64,000 nt of DNA from Levilactobacillus zymae DSM 19395 (GTDB lineage: Bacteria > Bacillota > Bacilli > Lactobacillales > Lactobacillaceae): the NCBI RefSeq assembly GCF_001434115.1, contig NZ_AZDW01000013.1, positions 124,001 to 188,000 on the forward strand, read 5' to 3'. The translations under genes and the position numbers were made by a program. A model generated the notes under the pieces. It did not search any database. It saw nothing but the letters and a program-made list of their open reading frames with translations, and was not told the origin of the DNA. This document shows, piece after piece, positions 35,763 through 44,339 of this stretch. Numbering within the stretch: the first letter of the stretch is position 1; each line of letters starts with the position of its first letter.

Positions 35763-36749
35763 TTGACTGAAAACGCGATGATTGAAAAAGAATATATCTT
35801 GGAGCATCCGGCCGACGAAGCGGCCCTGTTGGGTGCACAAGATCAATTTGTCACTTTACTAGAAGAGGGGCTCGCCGTCACGATTCGGCCCTTCGGCAAT
35901 TCAATCAAAGTTGCGGGTGACGCCACCGCGGTTGACCGCACGCTCAACATCTTACGGAACATGAGCGCGCTTTTGGCCAAGGGCATTCGGTTGAACAGTG
36001 CCGATGTCGTGAGTGCCATGAAGATGGCCGAACGGGGGACGCTGGAGTACTTCCAGGATCTGTACACCGAAACCTTGATTCACGATGCGAAGGGCCGCCC
36101 GGTGCGGGTCAAGAACTTCGGGCAACGGCAGTACATCGACGCCATCAAGCACAACGACATCACCTTTGGCATCGGCCCAGCCGGGACCGGGAAGACCTAT
36201 CTGGCCGTGGTCATGGCGATTGCGGCGCTCAAACACGGTGACGTCGAAAAAATCATTTTGACGCGGCCCGCCGTGGAAGCCGGCGAGAGCCTGGGTTTCT
36301 TACCGGGGGACCTAAAGGAAAAGGTCGATCCGTACTTGCGGCCCATCTACGATGCGTTATACGCCATCCTCGGCGCCGAACACACCACCCGGTTGATGGA
36401 CCGTGGGGTGATCGAGATCGCGCCGCTAGCCTACATGCGGGGGCGGACGTTAGAATCGGCCTTCGTCATCTTGGATGAAGCGCAAAACACAACGAATTCC
36501 CAGATGAAGATGTTCCTGACGCGGTTGGGCTTCGGTTCGAAGATGATCGTGAACGGGGACATCTCGCAGATCGACTTGCCCCACAACGCCCAGTCCGGGT
36601 TGGTGCAAGCCCAACACATTTTACAAAACGTGGGTCACATCTCGTTTGTGACCTTCAGTGCCGATGATGTGGTCCGGCATCCCGTCGTGGCCAGCATCAT
36701 TAACGCTTACGAAGCCAACGATACTAAACCAAATGGAGCTAAGAAATAA
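35763..36749 (+). CDS. phoH: PhoH-like ATPase
   Basis: A 328-residue cytosolic P-loop ATPase. A KH-like N-terminal segment precedes the Walker A FGIGPAGTGKTYLA (about residues 136-149) and the Walker B FVILDEAQNTT (about 235-245). The precise role is unknown but it is linked to RNA metabolism by its constant neighbour ybeY. TTG 35763 is the likely start because AAGGAG (35747-35752) is 10 nt away and ATG 35778 would be 25 nt away. Its stop overlaps the ybeY start (TAATG). Start of phoH-ybeY-dgkA-era-recO. Confidence 0.95.
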   Translation: MTENAMIEKEYILEHPADEAALLGAQDQFVTLLEEGLAVTIRPFGNSIKVAGDATAVDRTLNILRNMSALLAKGIRLNSADVVSAMKMAERGTLEYFQDLYTETLIHDAKGRPVRVKNFGQRQYIDAIKHNDITFGIGPAGTGKTYLAVVMAIAALKHGDVEKIILTRPAVEAGESLGFLPGDLKEKVDPYLRPIYDALYAILGAEHTTRLMDRGVIEIAPLAYMRGRTLESAFVILDEAQNTTNSQMKMFLTRLGFGSKMIVNGDISQIDLPHNAQSGLVQAQHILQNVGHISFVTFSADDVVRHPVVASIINAYEANDTKPNGAKK

Positions 36750-37237
36750 TGGATTTAGAGATTTACGACAAGACCCAAGCCGGCGTACCGGCCAAGCACG
36801 TGCAGATGATTCAAGACGTGTTACAGTTTGCGGGGGATTACCTGAAACTGGCGGACAATACCGAAATGTCGGTCACGCTGATGAATAACGAAGACATCCA
36901 CCGGATCAATAAGCAGTACCGGGGCGTCGACCGGGCGACCGACGTGATCAGTTTTGCCATTGAAGACGACGAGGCCGCCGATGACGACTTCCCGTTGGTC
37001 ATGGACGACGAACTGGCGGCCGAGATCCCCGAAAACATCGGCGACATCTTCGTGTCGATGGACAAGGTCAGTGAGCAGGCCGAGTACCTGGGCCACTCCT
37101 ACGAACGGGAGCTCGGGTTCTTAGTGGTCCACGGGTTCTTACACCTGAACGGCTACGATCACATGGAACCGGCGGACGAAAAGGTCATGTTCAAGCTGCA
37201 AGCGGACATCTTAGATGCCTATGGCCTCAAGCGATAA
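36749..37237 (+). CDS. ybeY: Endoribonuclease YbeY (rRNA maturation)
   Basis: A 162-residue zinc-dependent single-strand RNase that takes part in 16S rRNA 3'-end maturation and ribosome quality control. The metal-binding motif HGFLHLNGYDH (His-x3-His-x5-His) is near residues 130-140. ATDVISF is the other family signature. Overlaps phoH upstream by one base and dgkA downstream by about 20 bp, so translation is coupled. Confidence 0.97.
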   Translation: MDLEIYDKTQAGVPAKHVQMIQDVLQFAGDYLKLADNTEMSVTLMNNEDIHRINKQYRGVDRATDVISFAIEDDEAADDDFPLVMDDELAAEIPENIGDIFVSMDKVSEQAEYLGHSYERELGFLVVHGFLHLNGYDHMEPADEKVMFKLQADILDAYGLKR

Positions 37238-37619
37238 GCCGACCCGTCAGACGGGCAAGAACCGGGCATTTCGCCAATCCCTCGGGCACGCCGTTGACGG
37301 GTTAAAAGCCCTGTACCGTTACGAACGCAATTTTCGGAAGCACCTGCTGGTGGGGAGCCTGGCCATCGTTGCCGGGGTCATTTTACGGTTGACGCTCAAC
37401 GAATGGCTGTGGTTGACGCTGGCCATCTTCTTGGTGCTGATTGCCGAGACGCTCAACACCATCGTGGAGGCCGTGGTCGACCTCGTGGTGGGCCAGACCT
37501 ACCACGACCTGGCTAAACGGGCCAAGGACGTGGCGGCGGGTGGCGTCTTACTGGCGGCACTATTTGCCGTGGTCGTCGGCTGCTTAGTGATGTTACCGGC
37601 GCTCAGTCGCTGGTTTTAA
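37215..37619 (+). CDS. dgkA: Diacylglycerol/undecaprenol kinase family protein
   Basis: A 134-residue integral membrane kinase with three membrane helices (about residues 44-62, 63-85 and 108-130). The catalytic motif is AETLNTIVEAVVDLV (about residues 77-91). Gram-positive members mainly phosphorylate undecaprenol, the carrier for wall and teichoic acid synthesis. Either ATG 37215 or 37221 could be the start; AGCGGA at 37201 favours 37215. The start lies inside the end of ybeY. Confidence 0.94.
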   Translation: MPMASSDKPTRQTGKNRAFRQSLGHAVDGLKALYRYERNFRKHLLVGSLAIVAGVILRLTLNEWLWLTLAIFLVLIAETLNTIVEAVVDLVVGQTYHDLAKRAKDVAAGGVLLAALFAVVVGCLVMLPALSRWF

Positions 37620-37631
37620 GGAGAAAAAGTT

Positions 37632-38537
37632 ATGGATAATCCAAATTACAAATCGGGCTTCGTGGCCATCGTGGGTCGGCCTAACGTGGGGAAGTCCACG
37701 TTTTTAAACCGGGTCATCGGCCAAAAGATCGCCATCATGTCGAATACGGCGCAGACCACCCGGAACAAGATCCAGGGGATCTACACCACCGATGATGCGC
37801 AGATCGTGTTCATCGATACGCCGGGGGTCCACAAGCCCAAGACGGAGCTGGGCGATTACATGGTCAAGTCGGCGCTGTCCGCGTTGAACGAAGTCGACGC
37901 CATTTTGTTCATGATCAACGCCGCCGAAAAGCGCGGGGCCGGGGATAACTTCATCATCGACCGTTTGAAGAACGCTAAGGCGCCGGTCTACCTGTTGATC
38001 AACAAGATTGACCAGATCCACCCCGACGACTTATTAAAGGTCATGGACCAATACAAAAAGGCCTTGCCTTGGAAGGCCGTTTACCCGATCTCGGCGCTGG
38101 AAGGCAATAACGTCGACGAATTTCTGGGTGACTTGGTGGACCAGATGCCACACGGCCCCCAGTATTACCCCGAAGACCAACTGACGGACCACCCCGAACG
38201 GTTCGTGGTCAGTGAACTGATTCGCGAAAAGATCTTCATGTTGACCAGAGAAGAAGTGCCACACTCTGTGGCCGTTGAAATCGAAAGCATGAAGACCCAA
38301 AAGAACGACCAGGTCCGCATCGAAGCCACGATCATCGTGGAACGGCCGACCCAAAAGGGCATCATGATCGGTAAGGGGGGCAGCATGCTCAAGAAGATTG
38401 GGACGCTGGCCCGGCAAGACATCGAACACCTGTTGGGGAGTTCGGTCTACCTGCAACTGTTCGTGAAGGTCCAACCCGGTTGGCGCGACAAGTCCAGCCT
38501 GTTGAAGTCTTACGGTTACCGCAAGAGTGATATTTAA
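37632..38537 (+). CDS. era: GTPase Era
   Basis: A 301-residue essential GTPase that assists 16S rRNA processing and 30S assembly. G1 is GRPNVGKST (about residues 14-22), G3 is DTPGVH, G4 is NKID and G5 is SALEG. The C-terminal KH domain has [15 protein letters not shown]. Follows dgkA after 12 bp with an AGGAG ribosome site. Its partner YbeY is encoded in the same operon. Confidence 0.98.
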   Translation: MDNPNYKSGFVAIVGRPNVGKSTFLNRVIGQKIAIMSNTAQTTRNKIQGIYTTDDAQIVFIDTPGVHKPKTELGDYMVKSALSALNEVDAILFMINAAEKRGAGDNFIIDRLKNAKAPVYLLINKIDQIHPDDLLKVMDQYKKALPWKAVYPISALEGNNVDEFLGDLVDQMPHGPQYYPEDQLTDHPERFVVSELIREKIFMLTREEVPHSVAVEIESMKTQKNDQVRIEATIIVERPTQKGIMIGKGGSMLKKIGTLARQDIEHLLGSSVYLQLFVKVQPGWRDKSSLLKSYGYRKSDI

Positions 38538-38551
38538 AACTAATCGTTAAA

Positions 38552-38590
38552 AAACGGTGCTCGCGGGTCTGACCGGTGAGCACCGTTTCG
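38552..38590 (+). terminator. Hairpin between era and recO
   Basis: AAACGGTGCTC / GAGCACCGTTT stem with an extended GC-rich loop region and a weak T-rich tail (TTTCGTTTG). Probably partial termination. Confidence 0.7.
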
Positions 38591-38607
38591 TTTGAGGGAG
38601 GGATTCC

Positions 38608-39396
38608 ATGGCCCATCACGTCGCCGATTTTCACGGCATCCTGCTGTTTCGGCGAGATTACGCCGAACGGGACTACCTGGTTAAATTTTTGACCCAGGAG
38701 TTTGGCAAAAAGATGTTTTTGGTCCGCGGGGCCAAGAAACGCGGGTTCAAGATGACCGCCGATATCCTGCCGTTTACCGTGGGCAGTTACATGGGCGACA
38801 TTGCCGACACGGGGTTGTCCTACATCCGCACGCCCCGGGAAACCAGCCAGTTTCAGGGCATCGGCGAAGACATCTTTAAGAACGCCTACGCCACCTACAT
38901 CATGAGTCTGGTGGACGTGGCCTTTCCGGATAGCCAACCGCTACCGGACTGGTACCACCGGGTGTACCGGGCACTGGAACTGATCGACGAGGGCCAGAAC
39001 CCGGCCATCGTGACCAACATCATGGAGATTCAATTGATGCCCGCCTTTGGGGTGGCGCCGCAGTTACAGGGCTGTGCCATTTGCGGTCGCACGGACCTGC
39101 CGTTCGATTATTCGGAAAGCTACGGGGGCCTGTTATGTCAACAGCACTGGGCAGCCGACCCGCACCGGTTACACCTGAGTCCGCGCACGGTCTACTACCT
39201 GCGCCAATTCTCGGTGATCGACCTGGATAAGGTCCACCAGATCAAGGTCAAGCCCAGCACCGAACACGCCCTACGGCAGCTGATGGATGAAATCTACGCG
39301 AGTCAAATCGGGGTGCACCCTAAGAGTAAACGCTTCTTGGACCAGATGCAGTCCTGGGCGCCACGGTTACAAAAGCCATCGGTCAATGATGATTGA
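38608..39396 (+). CDS. recO: DNA repair protein RecO
   Basis: A 262-residue recombination mediator that helps load RecA on SSB-coated DNA. An N-terminal OB fold (DFHGILLFRRDYAERDYLVKFL in form) is followed by the helical domain. A zinc-finger-like CAICGRTD and CQQHW segment is near residues 152-180. The stop TGA overlaps the -35 of the glyQS leader promoter. Last gene of the phoH-to-recO set. Confidence 0.96.
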   Translation: MAHHVADFHGILLFRRDYAERDYLVKFLTQEFGKKMFLVRGAKKRGFKMTADILPFTVGSYMGDIADTGLSYIRTPRETSQFQGIGEDIFKNAYATYIMSLVDVAFPDSQPLPDWYHRVYRALELIDEGQNPAIVTNIMEIQLMPAFGVAPQLQGCAICGRTDLPFDYSESYGGLLCQQHWAADPHRLHLSPRTVYYLRQFSVIDLDKVHQIKVKPSTEHALRQLMDEIYASQIGVHPKSKRFLDQMQSWAPRLQKPSVNDD

Positions 39397-39421
39397 CAAG
39401 ACTGGTTGAGACGCTTATGAT
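39393..39421 (+). promoter_or_regulatory. Promoter of the glyQS T-box leader
   Basis: Consensus TTGACA (39393-39398) overlapping the recO stop codon, 17 bp, TATGAT (39416-39421). Confidence 0.88.
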
Positions 39422-39427
39422 TAATCA

Positions 39428-39647
39428 CAGTTAAATAAGTCGGCAAAGATGAATGAATAAGTGTCAGAATTAACGACCTAGCGACTTCGGGACGGTGCAA
39501 GCCGAAGCGTGATTCTGAGACGTTGGCGCATTCGGAGTCGTTTCCAAGTAAGCTGCTAGTCGGTGACTAGAAGTAGGGTGGAACCGCGAAATTAATTCGT
39601 CCCTACGTGAATCTTTTTAGTGTAGATTCGCGTGGGGACTTTTTTGT
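39428..39647 (+). promoter_or_regulatory. T-box riboswitch controlling glyQ-glyS
   Basis: A tRNA-Gly-sensing leader. Stem I includes TCAGAAT / ATTCTGA and the distal CTTCGGGACGGTG / AAGCCGAAG part. The likely specifier is GGC (Gly) at 39525-39527. The T-box motif AGGGTGGAACCGCG is at 39575-39588. The terminator is GTCCCTACGTGAATC / GATTCGCGTGGGGAC followed by TTTTTT (39599-39645). Uncharged tRNA-Gly should favour readthrough. Confidence 0.94.
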
Positions 39648-39681
39648 GTGCTTATTTAGATCAATAAGGAGGAACGCATCC

Positions 39682-40608
39682 ATGACAGAAAAACTGTCCA
39701 TGCAAGCGATTATTTTAAAGTTACAGCAGTACTGGTCCGCACAGGGCTGCATGCTGATGCAAGCTTACGATACCGAAAAAGGGGCCGGAACCATGAGTCC
39801 GTACACGTTCTTACGGGCCATTGGACCAGAACCCTGGAACGCGGCGTACGTGGAACCTTCTCGGCGGCCTGCCGATGGCCGTTACGGGGAAAACCCTAAC
39901 CGGTTATACCAACACCACCAGTTCCAAGTGGTCATGAAGCCGTCTCCCGATAACATTCAGGAACTCTACCTGAACAGTTTGAAGGAACTGGGCATCAACC
40001 CCCTCGAACACGATATTCGGTTCGTCGAAGATAACTGGGAAAACCCATCCATGGGTTGTGCCGGGGTTGGTTGGGAAGTCTGGCTCGACGGGATGGAAGT
40101 CACCCAGTTCACCTACTTCCAAGTCGTTGGGGGCCAAACGGTGGATCCCGTGACCTCCGAAGTCACCTACGGGTTGGAACGGTTAGCGTCCTACATTCAA
40201 GACGTGAACTCCGTGTTCGACCTGGAATGGGGCGACGGGGTGAAGTACGGGGACATCTTCAAGGAACCCGAATACGAACACTCTAAGTACAGTTTTGAAG
40301 AAAGCGACCAAGCCATGTTATCGCGGCACTTCGACGAATACGAAGCGGAAGCCAAGAAGCAAATCGCTAACGGTCTGGTGCACCCGGCCTACGATTACGT
40401 GCTCAAGTGTAGCCACACCTTTAACCTGTTGGACGCTCGCGGCGCCGTTTCCGTAACGGAACGGGCCGGCTACCTGTCCCGGATTCGGAACATGGCCCGG
40501 TCAATCGCCAAGGCGTTCGTGGCCGAACGGAAGAAGCGCGGCTTCCCGTTGATCAAGGACGACGCCTTACGGCAAAAATTATTAGCGGATTCTGAGGAGG
40601 CAAAATAA
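39682..40608 (+). CDS. glyQ: Glycyl-tRNA synthetase alpha subunit
   Basis: A 308-residue class II catalytic subunit of the alpha2beta2 enzyme. Typical stretches are [23 protein letters not shown] in form, [34 protein letters not shown] and [26 protein letters not shown] 39682 has AAGGAGGAA 8 nt upstream; the longer upstream frame runs through the T-box terminator and is not coding. The stop overlaps glyS (TAATG). Confidence 0.98.
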   Translation: MTEKLSMQAIILKLQQYWSAQGCMLMQAYDTEKGAGTMSPYTFLRAIGPEPWNAAYVEPSRRPADGRYGENPNRLYQHHQFQVVMKPSPDNIQELYLNSLKELGINPLEHDIRFVEDNWENPSMGCAGVGWEVWLDGMEVTQFTYFQVVGGQTVDPVTSEVTYGLERLASYIQDVNSVFDLEWGDGVKYGDIFKEPEYEHSKYSFEESDQAMLSRHFDEYEAEAKKQIANGLVHPAYDYVLKCSHTFNLLDARGAVSVTERAGYLSRIRNMARSIAKAFVAERKKRGFPLIKDDALRQKLLADSEEAK

Positions 40609-42683
40609 TGGCACACACATTTTTACTAGAAATTGGGTTAGAAGAAATGCCAGCCCACGTGGTAACGCCAGCCATCCGGCAACTTCAGAAGCGCGTTGCC
40701 GATTACTTGAAGGACGAACGGATCAGCTATGACACCATCAAGCCGTTCTCGACGCCCCGGCGGTTAGCGTTAGAAATCACGGGCTTGGCCGACAAGCAAG
40801 ACGACATCAGCGAATCCGTTAAGGGTCCGGCCAAGAAGATTGCCCAGGACGCCGACGGTAACTGGACGAAACCGGCCATCGGGTTTACCCGCGGTCAGGG
40901 CCTGACGCCCGACGACATCGTCTTCAAGGAATTTAAGGGGACCGAATACGTTTACGTCGATAAGTTTATCGCCGGTAAGCCGGTCGCCGAAGTCTTGGCC
41001 GGCTTACGCGAGATCATCATGGCGATGACCTTCCCGACCATGATGAAGTGGGGGACTCACCACTTCGAATACATCCGGCCGATTCGTTGGCTGGTGGCGT
41101 TACTGGATAGCGACGTGATTCCGTTTAGCATCTTAGACGTTACGACCGACCGCTTGACGCGCGGCCACCGGTTCTTGGGTAAGGAAATCTCCTTAGCCAC
41201 GGCGGCCGATTATGAAGAAGCGTTGACCAGTGAATTCGTGATCGCCGACGCGGACAAGCGTAAGGAACTCATCAAGAAGCAGATTGCGAAGATCGCGGCG
41301 GACCACGACTGGACCATTAACGTTGACGCCGGTCTTCTCGAAGAAGTCAACAACTTAGTCGAATGGCCGACCGCCTTTGCCGGCAGCTTCGACGAAAAGT
41401 ACCTGACGATCCCCGAAGAAGTCCTGATCACGTCCATGCGGGACCACCAACGGTTCTTCTACGCCCGGAACCAGGCCGGCAAGTTGTTGCCGAACTTCAT
41501 CTCCGTGCGGAACGGCACCGACCACGACCTCCAAAACGTGGTGGCGGGGAACGAAAAGGTCTTAACGGCCCGCCTGGAAGACGCGATGTTCTTCTACAAG
41601 GAAGACCAGAAGAAGACCATTGCCGACTACGTGGAACGGCTGAAGAGTGTCAGCTTCCACGATAAGATCAGTACCATGGCCGAAAAGATGACCCGCGTTG
41701 AGGCCATCGTGACCGTCTTAGCCACCCGGTTAGGCTTGAACGACGCGCAGACCAAGGCCGCCGTTCGGGCTAGTCAAATCTATAAGTTTGACTTAGTTAC
41801 CGGGATGGTCGGTGAATTTGCCGAACTCCAAGGGGTCATGGGTGAAAAGTACGCCTTACTGAACGGCGAGGATCCCGCGGTGGCCCAGGCCATTCGCGAA
41901 CACTACGAACCAATCTCGGCCGACGGGGCCTTACCGACTTCCGTGCCGGGCGCGGTCTTAGCCTTGGCCGACAAGTTCGACAGCATCCTGACGTTCTTTG
42001 CGGCGGGGATGATCCCGAGTGGGTCCAACGACCCGTATGCCTTACGGCGGCAAGCCACGGGGATCGTGCGGATTGCAACGGACCAGAACTGGTCCTTACC
42101 GGTGGCCAACCTGGCCACGGCCTTCATTGCGGCGGAAGAAACGGCTCACGTGGCTCCACAACTGGACCAAGCCAGCCAGATCGACGCGGTCGTGGACTTC
42201 ATCAAGGAACGGGTGCGGAAGATGCTGCGTGGTACCAAGGTGCGTCACGACATCATCGACGCCGTCTTAGGTGGTAGTAGCAGTGACATTACCGACCTCT
42301 TCACCGCAGCGGACATTTTGACGACCCACGCGGCTGACGAAAACTTCAAGGCGGTCATCGAATCGTTGACGCGGGTCATCCGGTTGTCACAAAAGGCACC
42401 GAAGGACATCGCCAGCGTGACGATCGACGCGAACAAGTTCGAAAACGCCAGTGAAGGGGCCTTACACCAAGGGATTGACGACGTGGCTCAGGCAGCGCCG
42501 CAAGGCTTAACGGCCCTGTATGCCGCCTTAGTCGCCGTTCAACCGGCCATCGCGGACTACTTCGAAGCCACGATGGTCATGGCCGACGACGAGGCCGTGC
42601 GGAACAACCGCTTGGCCGAATTGACGCGTTTAGCTCAATTGGCCTTAGAATTAGGCGATTTGGACCAATTAGTGGTGAAGTAA
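40608..42683 (+). CDS. glyS: Glycyl-tRNA synthetase beta subunit
   Basis: A 691-residue subunit that binds tRNA-Gly, with an HD-like domain ([20 protein letters not shown]) and a C-terminal anticodon-binding domain similar to ArgRS ([15 protein letters not shown]). The N-terminus [15 protein letters not shown] is characteristic. Translationally coupled to glyQ. Normal length. Confidence 0.98.
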   Translation: MAHTFLLEIGLEEMPAHVVTPAIRQLQKRVADYLKDERISYDTIKPFSTPRRLALEITGLADKQDDISESVKGPAKKIAQDADGNWTKPAIGFTRGQGLTPDDIVFKEFKGTEYVYVDKFIAGKPVAEVLAGLREIIMAMTFPTMMKWGTHHFEYIRPIRWLVALLDSDVIPFSILDVTTDRLTRGHRFLGKEISLATAADYEEALTSEFVIADADKRKELIKKQIAKIAADHDWTINVDAGLLEEVNNLVEWPTAFAGSFDEKYLTIPEEVLITSMRDHQRFFYARNQAGKLLPNFISVRNGTDHDLQNVVAGNEKVLTARLEDAMFFYKEDQKKTIADYVERLKSVSFHDKISTMAEKMTRVEAIVTVLATRLGLNDAQTKAAVRASQIYKFDLVTGMVGEFAELQGVMGEKYALLNGEDPAVAQAIREHYEPISADGALPTSVPGAVLALADKFDSILTFFAAGMIPSGSNDPYALRRQATGIVRIATDQNWSLPVANLATAFIAAEETAHVAPQLDQASQIDAVVDFIKERVRKMLRGTKVRHDIIDAVLGGSSSDITDLFTAADILTTHAADENFKAVIESLTRVIRLSQKAPKDIASVTIDANKFENASEGALHQGIDDVAQAAPQGLTALYAALVAVQPAIADYFEATMVMADDEAVRNNRLAELTRLAQLALELGDLDQLVVK

Positions 42684-42701
42684 GTTAAACTGAATGCAGT
42701 T

Positions 42702-42749
42702 AAAAATCGGACCGTGACCCGGCTAGACTGGGTCACGGTCCGATTTTTG
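42702..42749. terminator. Bidirectional terminator, glyS / TetR gene
   Basis: A perfect 19-bp stem (AAAAATCGGACCGTGACCC with its complement), 9-nt loop, flanked by A-run and T-run so that it works on both strands. Confidence 0.95.
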
Positions 42750-42757
42750 TGTTGAGA

Positions 42758-43294
42758 TTAAGGTTGTGTTGGGAGTTGCGGCAGTTCTCGCAGCAAAGTT
42801 TGGGCGACCGTGGCGGGCGGTTCGGGCGTTGCTTGGGCCAGCCACGTGTTGAGGGTGGTCCACAGCCCCCCGATGAGAAAATTGGTGAGGTAGGGAGTTG
42901 CCGCCGGGTTTAGCCCCAAGTCCTGCGGGGTTAGAGTGACCCGTGACTGGGTCAAAAGCCCCATAAAGAGATTTTGCTGGATGAGTAAACGCAACCGGTG
43001 GCGTTCGGGCCACCAGAATTGGAAGAAAAAGGTCATGGCGGTCTGGAGATCGGCGGTGGCGGTGAGCTTTTCTCGGCGGACAACTTGGTACCGGCGCAGA
43101 CTTCGGTTGCCGTAGAAGGCCAACAAGTCATCCTTATTGGCGAAGGACCGGTAAAAGGTGCGCCGGGCGAGTTGGGCCTGGGTGGTCAAATCCGTGACCG
43201 TGATTTCACCGTAATGGTTGTCGGCAAGCAAGGTAAATAACGCCTCGACCAGTAGCTGACGCGATTGTTCGGCTAAACGTTCTTGTCCGTTCAT
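42758..43294 (-). CDS. TetR-family transcriptional regulator
   Basis: A 178-residue DNA-binding regulator. The N-terminal HTH (about residues 10-60) contains GEITVTDLTTQAQLARRTFYRSFANKDDLLAF, typical of TetR/AcrR. The C-terminal ligand domain has a Phe/Trp-rich stretch (FFFQFWWPERH) and is probably of the TetR_C_33 or DhaS type; this is a guess. The ATG at 43292-43294 has an AGGAGG site 7-8 nt upstream; the longer in-frame start is rejected. No obvious adjacent target gene, so it may control itself or a distant gene. Confidence 0.9.
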   Translation of the reverse strand: MNGQERLAEQSRQLLVEALFTLLADNHYGEITVTDLTTQAQLARRTFYRSFANKDDLLAFYGNRSLRRYQVVRREKLTATADLQTAMTFFFQFWWPERHRLRLLIQQNLFMGLLTQSRVTLTPQDLGLNPAATPYLTNFLIGGLWTTLNTWLAQATPEPPATVAQTLLRELPQLPTQP

Positions 43295-43310
43295 GAGGGG
43301 ACCTCCTGTC

Positions 43311-43325
43311 ACAGGTGTTACCTGT
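43311..43325. promoter_or_regulatory. Candidate operator of the TetR-type regulator
   Basis: Perfect dyad ACAGGT-GTT-ACCTGT, 16 bp upstream of the regulator start codon, consistent with autorepression. Confidence 0.55.
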
Positions 43326-43363
43326 TAGCGTTTAAGATTAGTATACCCGAAAAGCTGGCAAGT

Positions 43364-43396
43364 GTCACAGATGCGTCACGAGGACGCATTTGTGAC
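43364..43396. repeat. 14-bp inverted repeat upstream of the TetR gene
   Basis: GTCACAGATGCGTC (43364-43377) and GACGCATTTGTGAC (43383-43396), one mismatch, 5-nt spacer. It has no T-run. It could be an extended operator or a hairpin. The rest of 43397-43512 is AT-rich with no gene. Confidence 0.55.
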
Positions 43397-43512
43397 CGGT
43401 TAACGGTAGCTCGTCACGTGATCAATGATGGAATGGTTAAAATATTAATTATTAAATAAAATACTTTAACTAAAAAATTAATATCAACCCAGTGGTTCAA
43501 GGGCCACCAAGC

Positions 43513-43545
43513 GAAAAAAGCGCCCCCCAACGAGGGTGAGCGCTC
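43513..43545 (-). terminator. Terminator of the small secreted protein gene
   Basis: On the minus strand AGCGC...GCGCT with G/C-rich inner pairs (ACCC/GGGG) is followed by TTTTTTCGC. Confidence 0.75.
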
Positions 43546-43550
43546 CGAAT

Positions 43551-44021
43551 TTAGCGGGTCAGTTGCTTGAGGGCGACGACTTTGAAGGCGGGTTTCGTCA
43601 CGTATTTGGCATAGCCCTTGTAGAAGTGTAGCTGGTGCTTGGAGACGACCTTGACTTGGTAGGTCAGCCGTTGACCGTCGAATTGGACCGTAGATCCCTT
43701 AGGCGAATATTGGATGCCACTTAACCGGTAAACGTGATGACCCAGGGCTTGGTACTTTAACTTTTTTAAGCCGTACCCCGGTAGTTTGGCGTAGGTGGCT
43801 TTAGCGTTAGTGGCCTGTAATAAGTTCCCCGTACTCTTAGTCGCCGAATAAGTGATGTAGGCCTTGTTGTCGCCGGCCCCGTTATGGTACCAAGTTTTGC
43901 GTAGACTCTTGGGCGTCCCCGCATGCCAGGTCAGCGTCTTCGCGTTGGCTTGTAGCGTGGTTCCCGTCCACACGGCAGTGCCGAGCAGGAGGGTTACCCC
44001 TAGTCCGTTGATTAATTTCAT
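43551..44021 (-). CDS. Small secreted protein, P-x-S-L-R family
   Basis: A 156-residue exported protein. The signal peptide MKLINGLGVTLLLGTAVW... has a likely cleavage at ANAKT. The mature start has the HAGTPKSLRKTWYHN motif shared with the small secreted genes near 11 kb. The rest is rich in Lys, Tyr, Gly and Thr with many short strands (KLKYQALGHHVYRLSGIQY, LTYQVKVVSKHQLHFYKGYAKY) and no cysteine. No catalytic motif seen. It is divergent from the stand-alone dltD, sharing a 318-bp intergenic region. Confidence 0.82.
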   Translation of the reverse strand: MKLINGLGVTLLLGTAVWTGTTLQANAKTLTWHAGTPKSLRKTWYHNGAGDNKAYITYSATKSTGNLLQATNAKATYAKLPGYGLKKLKYQALGHHVYRLSGIQYSPKGSTVQFDGQRLTYQVKVVSKHQLHFYKGYAKYVTKPAFKVVALKQLTR

Positions 44022-44339
44022 GATGAAAAACTCCCCGTAGATTAGCAGCTTTTTCGGTCGTCAGGATTTGGACCCCGTTAAGTATACCAGGAATACCGAC
44101 CACGCGATAGGCGCTAACTAGCGGGCTGACGGGGGACCGACCGAAAACTGAAAAAAGATTTAAGGTTAGGTGGGTGACTTTGCAAACCACATGCCCCGTG
44201 CTAACCTTAGAAAGGGAATTCGCCTAGGACCGATAACCGTGAGATGTGGGGGAACGGGGACCTGGGCACGAGGGGGAGTTAGCAAGTTGAAGCAATTACA
44301 AAGCAAGCTAGTCGCGACCAAATCAGGGGGGCGGGACTA
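44022..44339 (+). other. Intergenic region between secreted-protein gene and second dltD
   Basis: No gene seen. TATACT on the minus strand (44086-44081) may be the -10 of the secreted-protein gene. A 9-bp inverted repeat TAAGGTTAG (44161-44169) / CTAACCTTA (44201-44209) surrounds GTGG..CCAC. TTGCAA (44180) and TAACCT (44202), 16 bp apart, are a weak plus-strand promoter candidate. Confidence 0.4.
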
